This document shows positions 20,901 to 27,500 of a DNA stretch of 27,500 nt, in pieces (the stretch's first letter is position 1; the number at the start of each line of letters is the position of its first letter). The notes under the pieces were generated by a model, which saw only the letters and a list, made by a program, of their open reading frames with translations, was not told the DNA's origin and made no database searches. Position numbers and translations under genes: made by a program. The DNA comes from Chromera velia (lineage: Eukaryota; Sar; Chromeraceae), in assembly GCA_018398765.1 (NCBI GenBank), contig JAHBMJ010000241.1, positions 12,501 to 40,000 on the forward strand, read 5' to 3'.

Positions 20901-21208
20901 CCGGCCCGACACTTGATCAAGTCATCTGCTGTTCATCACGCCTCTTCAATCAATTGTATGCAGAGGAGAGAGGGGACGATGCAACACAGGCAGAGTTCGG
21001 GGACGCGGCACCATCCTCTGCCAAGAAGCCGCGAGAGACACATCCAGACGAAGAGGGGGAACAGAGACAAGCTGATGCGCCCATGGGCGGTGAGGAAGGA
21101 GCAGGGGCGTCCGCCACGGAGACACGGAAGCCAGTAGCGAAGCAACCCCCGCCAGCATCTAGAGGCCCGCCAAAGATTTCCGTCAAGCTGAAGCCCAAAA
21201 AGAAATGA
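14995..21208 (+). CDS. PAP: Canonical nuclear poly(A) polymerase, 11 exons
   Basis: Adds the poly(A) tail to cleaved pre-mRNA in the nucleus. Exons: 14995-15549, 16039-16286, 16758-16869, 17248-17373, 17952-18170, 18606-18734, 18913-18963, 19080-19184, 19499-19528, 19904-20456, 20964-21208; 2373 nt, 790 residues, all phases agree. The N-terminal catalytic domain has GSYRLG (91-96), aspartates D103 and D105, and third aspartate D157 in VDIDLVFA. The central domain has RSVNGARV (189-196), WAVRRGIY (220-227) and MPVITPAFPGMNSTHNV (311-327), all family hallmarks. The RNA-binding domain spans roughly 400-560, ending near EVEIKICHKPRKEIPDF. The tail (560-790) is Pro/Ala/Ser-rich, then acidic, and ends in basic PKISVKLKPKKK, probably for nuclear import. 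A Ser/Pro-rich insert interrupts residues 365-390. The exon 7 donor (TTG|gtacaa) is chosen to keep frame; GGCAG|gtattt nearby would break it. Confidence 0.92.
16261..16361 (+). repeat. 53-bp tandem duplication across a 5' splice site
   Basis: The last ~26 bases of polymerase exon 2 and the first ~27 of intron 2 are repeated at 16314 with one mismatch over about 48 bases. This creates a second AGAAG|gtgtgt donor at 16339/16340. Only the first donor keeps frame. Confidence 0.9.
16600..16712 (+). repeat. Compound TC, TG and TCTG microsatellite in polymerase intron 2
   Basis: CT/TTTC-rich tract, then alternating TG, then TCTG units, upstream of the exon 3 acceptor. Confidence 0.9.
17378..17596 (+). 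repeat. TTTC repeat in polymerase intron 4
   Basis: About 50 TTTC, TTTTC and TTCC units begin four bases after the gtaagt donor of exon 4. Confidence 0.9.
17829..17938 (+). repeat. CT repeat ahead of the exon 5 acceptor
   Basis: CT dinucleotides with CCCT units fill the last ~110 bases before the gatgcag acceptor at 17951, acting as an expanded pyrimidine tract. Confidence 0.85.
18472..18576 (+). repeat. TTC trinucleotide repeat in polymerase intron 5
   Basis: About 30 TTC units, 30 bases before the exon 6 acceptor. Long TTC tracts can form triplex structures. Confidence 0.9.
18735..18758 (+). repeat. GTCA repeat starting at a 5' splice site
   Basis: Five to six GTCA units start exactly at the GT donor of polymerase exon 6, as in LRR intron 2. 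Confidence 0.75.
20457..20963 (+). other. 507-nt in-frame, stop-free intron of the poly(A) polymerase gene
   Basis: The donor GCAG|gtacgt and acceptor ttgtatgcag bound a segment that is a multiple of three and open in the polymerase frame. Retention would insert 169 residues: first basic and Arg/Ser-rich, then strongly hydrophobic (around FLVPFILLHLFPPV). The hydrophobic part argues that it is normally spliced out. Confidence 0.6.
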
Positions 21209-22640
21209 CAGCTGCATGGAACCAGTATGGTAGAGAGTTTCAGAAATGAGAATCAAAGACGCGACATAGACACTCATGTCTGTAGACCCTGGCTTGTATT
21301 TTTGATTTTAAACTAGTTTAAACCGTCCAACTACGTCCAACCTTGCAGACTTAATGCAGAGGCCCGTGCCGATTCACTGCTGAAGCTTTTAACTAGGCTT
21401 TTAACTCTAGTTCTAACTTGAGATGTATTTTAGGATATGATTGAGATGTTCAGATTCTTCAGAAGTACTCACCATATTTTATGATACTTCTGTTTAAATT
21501 CTCATATCATTTTCTAGTAAATTCTTATCAAATTTCCTAGGTCTTTGACTTAAATTTGAAGATCTTCTAAAGTATGATTCTTTTGTGTACTTTTGTCTAG
21601 ACTTTTGTTGTAAATCCTATTACGTCAGTCTGTCAGTTAGTTAGTCGGTCACTGAGGGTCAGTCACTCATGAACTAGTTGATTATTTTTAGTATTTTACT
21701 AGTGTGCCAATTCATAGATGCTGACGGGTTGCACAAGCTTCTTTGCAGACCCCGACCACGCCCTTAACTCCCCCCTCCTGTGGCATGCCCACAATGCTTG
21801 AGGCAAAGCCAATCGAGTAAGGGAGAGACTTCTCAAATACCCCCCTATTCTGACACTGAGAATCTCTCCTATGGGCTTCAGCCCAACGGCTGCAAGGGTG
21901 GGAAACACAAAAGAATTCCAGGGCACACGGAGAGAACTATAGCAGTTTATTTAATATTGATTCTAGCACTGATTCCTACTATACTGATTCTAATTAAATG
22001 AAAGTTAATAAAGGAAATTACTAGTGAACTAGCTAGTGAAATTAATATAAACTAATTATCTTTTCTCGATTTTGTCTAGGATTTTGTTCTGTAAGCCGAG
22101 CTATAGCCTTCATCTTTTTTGTGATCATCTTTTTTGTGATCGTCAACGTTTTTCCACTCAAAACGAAAAAAAGGCTTTCTTGCATTGGATATATATTCAA
22201 CATTATGACAACATTAGACAACATAAAAACTAATCAATAATATGTTCACCAACAATCATTGATCATGATATGAATGAACGGACATGATAATGTTGCTAGC
22301 TAGTTGCTAGTAATGCCAGTTTTGGCACTGCCAGTATGTTGTTAGCAGTGTTGCTAGAAGTGGTGTGATCTAGGCTGCAACGGTGTCGGACCATGAGTTG
22401 CAACCTGTGACATTCTGCTGTCCTAACTTCAAACCGCGTATTGGAAAAGATTGTTTGACGCACAGCAATGCCAGCGTGAAATTGCCGCCGTGAATCGGGG
22501 GTGAATTGTTTTCGGACGGACCCCTGTGTCTGCATTGCGATATAGCAATGCCATGCCGCTGGCAGTGGTAGTTGCAGGAGGACCTGGCATTCATACAGCG
22601 ATTCAGCTGGATCCATCCACACACTTCATGCAATGCCCCT
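21209..22640. other. Convergent intergenic region, largely AT-rich
   Basis: It separates the 3' ends of the polymerase (+) and the ADP-ribosylglycohydrolase (-). It contains GTCA-like motifs at 21625-21665, CTAG-rich palindromic stretches at 22020-22060 and 22291-22315, and an AATAAA at about 22009-22014. A GC-richer island at 21700-21930 carries a 75-codon minus-strand frame without a recognisable domain. No gene is called. Confidence 0.45.
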
Positions 22641-23992
22641 TTACAGCTTTCCCAGCAACCCTTCCACCTCCCCCCGCTGAGCAAACTTTGCCTTCCACTC
22701 CTCAGGCACACCGTACACGGCACCGAGGAGGGCCCCCACCGCAGTCGCACGGCTGCAGTTGTCCCCCCCGGCCAGGAGCGTTGCCCTGACTCCCGACTCG
22801 AACGAGGTCGCATTCAGAGCTGCGTGGAGCACACCCATGAAAGCCTGAGGGTTGGCACACGACAGGCCCATAAAGGCCTTGCCGGGTGCCGTCTCCTCCC
22901 CGTACTCGAGAAGCATCTCGTGTGTGGGCTTCGACAGCGAGGCCTCGACGCGGGTGACTGCGTCGGAAAGCGAGGGCGGCACGCCTGATGCCTCCTTCAG
23001 TTTCGACCAGGCCTCGCCCACAGTCACGAACCCGTCTGTGTCGACAATAATCTGAAGGAGACGGGCAACAACCAGGGCGCAGTCACGAGCCATGTCGTGA
23101 TTCTGATGTGCAGTGACCATCACTTCCAGGTTCTTCTCCATGTCCGAGGAGGACTTCCACTTCCCAACTGCAAGAGGGACCTTGCCGAAGCACTGGCCCT
23201 GGTTATCGTCTGCCCCGCAGTCGGGGTAGGTCTTTCCCTCCTCCATCTTCTGGAGGAAATCCTTCGTGGCATGATCCACGCGGCCCTTGTAGGAGGAGAA
23301 CCACTGTTGGAAGGAGACGGCAAACTCGGGGCCTTGGAGGGGACCTTCAGGGAGAGCGGACACGAGAGAGAGCATGCCGAAGATCTGCTCACCGTACGGA
23401 GACAGCTGGCCCGTCGAGTAGTGTCCTGGGAAATCCTTTGGCCCGTAGAACGGGCAAGAGGGTGTCTCGAAATACTCGGGGGTGTCCTGTTTGAACATGC
23501 GAAGAAAAGATGATACGTCCATGCAACAGGAAAATGTTAGGCACGTGTTCAGGCATGCTATCGCAAGAGGACAGCCAAACTTGGAGGGGGCAAGATACAG
23601 AGGATAAGTGCTCAAATTCCTTGGGCGTAGACAAGTGACGGAGGAAATGGGTGCAGTTATCGAAAGAGAAATGGAAAGTGTAGAAACGTGGCACCTTGAC
23701 TCAAATTGTCTGACCTTTTTCTCTCCGAGAATTTCCAACAGCTTCTGCCTGTCGTAGTTCCAGTGCGCGGGCATGCAGGCTGCAACATGACGATGTGATG
23801 CACTCTTCATGCAGCCACGGATCTGGGAGGACCTTTCCGAATGCGTCAGAAATGGTGACACAGATGTACATATATATCCATTACCATCTTTGCGTGAAAA
23901 ACAACGAGGGTCATGCAGGCTTAATACAGACCTGCATCTCCAACCAGAGCCCCCATGACAGCCTCGCGTCTTCTCTTGAGGGATTCGGACAT
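22641..23992 (-). CDS. ADP-ribosylglycohydrolase / crystallin-J1 family protein, 3 exons
   Basis: Minus-strand exons 23992-23932, 23779-23715 and 23486-22641 (972 nt, 323 residues, TAA stop) join in phase 1 and then phase 0. The first exon has GALVGDA, and splicing gives GDAACMPAHWNYD, the N-terminal metal-site motif of the family (residues 18-30). Further on come STGQLSPYGEQ and, near the C-terminus, LAGGDNCSRATAVGALLGA with GGDN at 282-285. ARH/DraG enzymes remove ADP-ribose from proteins or cleave related bonds using two metal ions. The GGDN(C)SR form, in place of GGD(T/S)DT, resembles the crystallin-J1-like branch, whose substrate I cannot name, so activity is uncertain. The start at 23992 is the ATG just before the first motif. 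An upstream extension is possible because the same frame stays protein-like before it (ERFIELMGC). Confidence 0.8.
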
Positions 23993-24032
23993 TGGAACGC
24001 TGGTGTTACACCCCATTAATTCTATGAACCTC

Positions 24033-24254
24033 TCAGGTAGCTTTCTGTACAGCCCCGTCTACCGCTGCTGTCCGGTTCAAGAAAATGTGTTCGGCAGCTG
24101 TGGCCCTTTGGTTGATCTCAATGCGGTCCCAACGAGAATTTGTGTTCGACACCGTGCACTGATTGGATCGGCAGAGAGCAATGCTGACAGTGCAGAAGGT
24201 CAGGCTGAGAAGGAAAAATGCTGTCACAGATGAGGAAATCGCCTCGGGATTCAT
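24033..24254 (-). CDS. Short signal-peptide-like reading frame
   Basis: A 73-codon minus-strand frame starts MNPEAISSSV and has a hydrophobic core (TAFFLLSLTFCTVSIAL) followed by a Cys/Asn-rich segment, as in a secretory signal or anchor. It ends 40 bases before the start of the ADP-ribosylglycohydrolase gene on the same strand, in another frame. It may be that gene's first exon (no donor/acceptor pair I tried joins the frames), an upstream frame in its leader, or chance. Confidence 0.3.
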   Translation of the reverse strand: MNPEAISSSVTAFFLLSLTFCTVSIALCRSNQCTVSNTNSRWDRIEINQRATAAEHIFLNRTAAVDGAVQKAT

Positions 24255-24262
24255 GCAAGAAA

Positions 24263-24292
24263 CATGCATGCATGCATGCATGCACGCATGCA
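24263..24292. repeat. ATGC palindromic tract
   Basis: Tandem CATG/ATGC units, the counterpart of 14611-14630, followed by a GC-rich stretch. Confidence 0.8.
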
Positions 24293-24466
24293 GGCCGCGG
24301 CACAATTAAGTTTTTTCGGGCCGCGCGGGCTGAACAGGGCCCCGGCATGCCCCAACTGCGCATGCATGGGCCCAAATCGCGGGTACACACCACGGCGCTA
24401 TATTGGCGCGCCAGGGCCGCTGCTTAGCCTCTAGCTAATCAAAAACTGTGAGAGAAAGTCACAGAT

Positions 24467-24497
24467 GGCCCCGGAAAGCGAAGCGGGGGGCACTTAC
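24467..24497 (+). repeat. Dispersed GGCCCCGGAAAGCGAAGC repeat, copy B
   Basis: About 31 bases (GGCCCCGGAAAGCGAAGC...GCACTTA) identical in its core to the left end of the 14325-14587 element. Confidence 0.75.
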
Positions 24498-24522
24498 CAA
24501 ACAATCCTCTGAGCCCACACAT

Positions 24523-24569
24523 GGCCCCGGAAAGCGAAGCGGGGAGCACTATGGGGGCACTTACCAAAC
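24523..24569 (+). repeat. Dispersed GGCCCCGGAAAGCGAAGC repeat, copy C
   Basis: A further copy 56 bases after copy B, with a second GGGGGCACTTACCAAAC end at about 24553, so B and C look like a local tandem duplication that includes the trailing CACTTACCAAAC. Confidence 0.7.
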
Positions 24570-25077
24570 TTTCCCCACGGTGGCATCATCACCCCCCTTA
24601 TCCTATTTGGAACCTCTACCTTTTTTGGCGGTGGCGTCCAGAGGCTGCAAGCCCAAAATAAATAACCCCGGAGGTTTTTGTGGTGGCGGTCTAACCTATC
24701 AACAAAACCGGGGTTCGTTTTGTATATATAGAGGACTCCACGATATCCTCCACCTCCCTCCAACTCTCATAGTCCTTCACCTTGTCTGGGCTCCTTTGCC
24801 ATTTGCACGCCCCTTAGATCCCTCCAGCCTCTAGCATGACGACTGAAAAAGAGGAAACAAGAGTTCAAAAGTTGTTCAACGCTGCATGTCAGAGGCTGAA
24901 TGTCAGTCAAAAGTGAACTTGCTTGCATGGTGCATCCGCATGCCAGCTCTGAGAGTCAAAGAATACAAGATAGGCTGCATTAATTTGCCCCCCAATGAAT
25001 ATAGCATGGATGAGTGAGCTAACGAGGAGATCTTAAGCTCTCGTAACCTTGCCCTTCGGCTGAAGTGATTCCTCCTT
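24570..25077. other. Spacer with no recognised gene
   Basis: Short open frames lack domains. A TATATATA-like stretch lies at about 24723-24730. GTCAGTCAG motifs begin to appear near 24900 and become dense after 25077. Confidence 0.35.
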
Positions 25078-25960
25078 CAGTCAGTCAGCTAGTCAACCAG
25101 TCAGCGAGCCGGTCATGCAGCAGTCAGTCCGTATATATGTGAGTCACTGCATAAGCCGTTCAGTCTGCCATGCAGTAAGCCAGTCAGTTAGCTAGTCATC
25201 TCGCCAGTCACGGTGAGTCATGCACAATCAATCAGTCAGCTAGTTAGTCAGCCTGTCAGTCACTCAGCCAGTCAGCCAGCCTGTGAGCGAGCAAGTCAGC
25301 AGTCAATCCATAAGCCGTTCAACTCGTTGGTCAGTCAGCCAGCAGCCACATTCAGTCACCATCAGTCAGCCGGCACATCAGTTAGCCACCCAGTCAGGCA
25401 GCCAGCCAACTAGCCAGTCAGTCAGTGAGCCAGTCAGTCGGTCAGTCCATCAGTCAATCAGTCAGTCAGCCTGTCAGTCAGTCAGTCAGTCAGTCAGCCT
25501 ATCATTCAGTGAGTCAGTGAGTCAGTCAGTCAGTGAGTCAGTCAGTCAGTCAGCCTGTCAGTCAGTCAGTCAGTCAATTAGCCTATCATTCAGTGACTCA
25601 GAGTCAGTGAGTCAGTCAGTCGGTGAGTGAGTCAGTTAGTAAGTCAGTCAGTCAGTGAGTCAGTCAGTCAGTTAGTCAGTCAGTCAGTCAGTCAGTCAGT
25701 CAGTCAGCCTATCACTCAGTCAGTCAGTCAGTCCAGTCAGTCAGTCAGTTGGCCTCGCAGCCAATCAGCCAGTCAGTCAGTCAATCAATGAACCTCTCAG
25801 CCAATCAGTCAGTCATTCAGTCAGTCATTCAGTCAGTCGGTCAGTCATTGACAATCAGCCCATCAGTCAGTCTTTCAGTCAATCGATCAGTCCAAAGTCA
25901 AAAAATAAGCCCATTAGTTAGTTTTTGAGTGTGTCAATCAGACAGTCAGACAGCTAGTAG
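25078..25960. repeat. Degenerate CAGT tetranucleotide field
   Basis: About 880 bases dominated by CAGT/GTCA units. Exact runs alternate with variants such as CAGC, TAGT, CATT and CAAT, giving low-complexity Ser-Gln-Val reading frames that I do not consider genes. Confidence 0.9.
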
Positions 25961-25983
25961 CCGAGTCACTCAGTCAGACAACC

Positions 25984-27500
25984 GGTTCATTCGTTCTGTG
26001 TATATATTCGCAGGTCTGGTAGGTCAGCTTACCACCTCAGTCGAGAGTGGTTCGCATGCTGTGTGTTGGTGGGAGTTGACAGGAAAGGGGTTTGAAGCTG
26101 ATACAGGTGGGAGGGTTCATGAGGCATAGTATGAACGGATCTACACTCTCATCAGGACCTCTCACCGCTCTCCGGTTCATTCGTTCTGTGTGTATATTCG
26201 CACGTTTGGTAGGTCAGCTTGGCACCTTAGTCGAGAGTGACTCGCATGCTGTGTGTTGATGAGAGTTGACAGGAAAGGATTTGAAGCTGACACAGGTGGG
26301 GGGGTTCGTGAGGCATAGTATAAAGGGGTCTACATTCTCAGCAGGACCTCTCACCACTCTCCGGTTCATTCGTTCTGTGTGTATATTCGCAGGTCTGGTA
26401 GGTCAGCTTACCACCAGGTCCTCAGTCGAGAGTGGTTCGCGTGCTGTGTGTTGGTGGGAGTTGACAGGAAAGGGGTTTGAAGCTGATACAGGTGGGAAGG
26501 TTCATGAGACATAGTATGGATGGATTTATACTCTCATCAGGACCTCTTACCGCTCTCCGGTTCATTCGTTCTGTGTGTATATTCGCACGTTTGGTAGGTC
26601 AGCTTAGCACCTCAGTCGAGAGTGGTTTGCATGCTATGTGTTGGTGGGAGTTGACAGGAAAGGGTTTGAAGCTGACACAAGTAGGAGGGTTCGTAGGCAT
26701 AGTATGGACGGATCTATACTCTCATCAGGACCTCTCACCGCTCTCTGGTTCATTCGTTCTGTGTGTATATTCGCACGTTTGGTAGGTCAGCTTGGCATCT
26801 CAGTCGAGAGTGACTCGCATGCTGTGTGTTGGTGGGAGTTAACAGGAAAGGGGTTTGAAGCTGACACAGATGGGAGGGTTCGTGAAGCATAGTATGGATG
26901 GGTCTACATTCTCAGCAGAACTTCTCACCGCTCTCCGGTTCATTCGTTCTGTGTGTATATTCGCACGTTTGGTAGGTCAGCTTACCACCTCAGTCGAGAG
27001 TGACTCGCATGCTGTGTGTTGATGGGAGTTGACAGGAAAGGATTTGAAGCTGACACAGGTGGGAGGATTTGTGAGGCATAGTATAAAGGGGTCTACATTC
27101 TCAGCAGGACCTCTCACCGCTCTCCGGTTCATTCGTTCTGTATGTATATTCGCAGGTCTGGTAGGTCAGCTTACCACCTCAGTTGAGAGTGGTTCGCATG
27201 CTGTGTGTTGGTGGGAGTTAACAGGAAAGGGGTTTGAAGCTGACACAGGTGGGAGAGTTCGTGAGGCATAGTATGGATGGATCTACACTCTCATCAGGAC
27301 CTCTCACCACTCTCTGGTTGATTCGTTCTGTGTGTATATTCGCATGTTTGGTAGGTCAGCTTGGCACCTCAGTCGAGAGTGGTTCGCATGCTGTGTGTTG
27401 GTGGGAGTTGACAAGAAAGGGTTTGAAGCTGACACAGGTGGGAGGGTTCGTAGGCATAGTATGAACGGATCTACACTCTCATCAGGACCTCTCACCGCTC
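25984..27500 (+). repeat. Satellite array of ~190-bp units
   Basis: The marker TTCATTCGTTCTGT recurs at about 25986, 26175, 26365, 26561, 26749, 26939, 27128 and 27318 (the last is TTGATT). Spacing is about 188-190 bases, except one ~196-base unit with a small insertion (26413-26421). Eight units are seen and the array continues past the window end. Units differ by a few substitutions. One frame reads ~48 residues per unit and then hits a TAG in nearly every copy, so it is not a repeat protein. Confidence 0.92.

Noticed and set aside
25283-25630. Ser/Gln/Val repeat protein
   Set aside because: It is a translation of the CAGT field; the frame drifts with each variant unit.
26266-27464. Family of ~80-residue proteins containing HAVCWWELTGKGFEADT
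   Set aside because: Each is one satellite unit ending at a shared TAG. Starts fall at random positions in different frames, so this is repeat DNA, not a gene family.
1-27500. CRISPR arrays, bacterial operons, rRNA genes or phage modules
   Set aside because: Repeats are tandem without unique spacers, the genes carry spliceosomal introns, and no rRNA-like sequence was recognised.

Overview
This is eukaryotic nuclear DNA. Genes are split by many spliceosomal introns (GT...AG, long pyrimidine tracts, typical 'tgcag' acceptors) and separated by microsatellites, foldback repeats and a satellite array. A leucine-rich-repeat (LRR) protein, a canonical poly(A) polymerase and a crystallin-J1-type ADP-ribosylglycohydrolase, with this repeat style, suggest an intron-rich protist. 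An alveolate alga such as a chromerid is my best guess, but nothing here proves the species. One ambiguous base (N) lies at 14518.

Layout. 264-5481 (+): an eight-exon gene for an 854-residue LRR protein of ribonuclease-inhibitor type; every exon junction keeps the frame. 5482-8970: non-coding, with TG/CG, TTTC and other simple repeats, then an AT-rich island with a hairpin. 9098-13068 (-): a gene or genes I can only partly assemble. The first exon has the signature of a DNA-polymerase-beta-type nucleotidyltransferase resembling poly(A) polymerase. A coiled-coil exon and a tandemly duplicated exon/intron block follow, then C-terminal candidates. 13069-14994: the divergent intergenic region, holding a ~400-bp foldback element and a second inverted-repeat element. 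14995-21208 (+): an 11-exon canonical poly(A) polymerase (790 residues) with all three catalytic aspartates. 21209-22640: AT-rich spacer. 22641-23992 (-): a three-exon ADP-ribosylglycohydrolase-like gene (323 residues), convergent with the polymerase gene. 24033-24254 (-): a short signal-peptide-like reading frame just upstream of it. 24255-25077: dispersed-repeat copies. 25078-25960: a degenerate CAGT tetranucleotide field. 25984-27500: a satellite of ~190-bp units running off the end.

The most striking points are: two nucleotidyltransferase genes of poly(A)-polymerase type placed head to head around a foldback element; GTCAGT tetranucleotide repeats that begin exactly at 5' splice sites of several introns in two genes; a 53-bp tandem duplication over a 5' splice site of the polymerase gene; and a 507-nt in-frame, stop-free intron in the same gene. 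No operon logic applies. The only functional link I can support is that two neighbouring genes may both add nucleotides to RNA ends, and that is inference.
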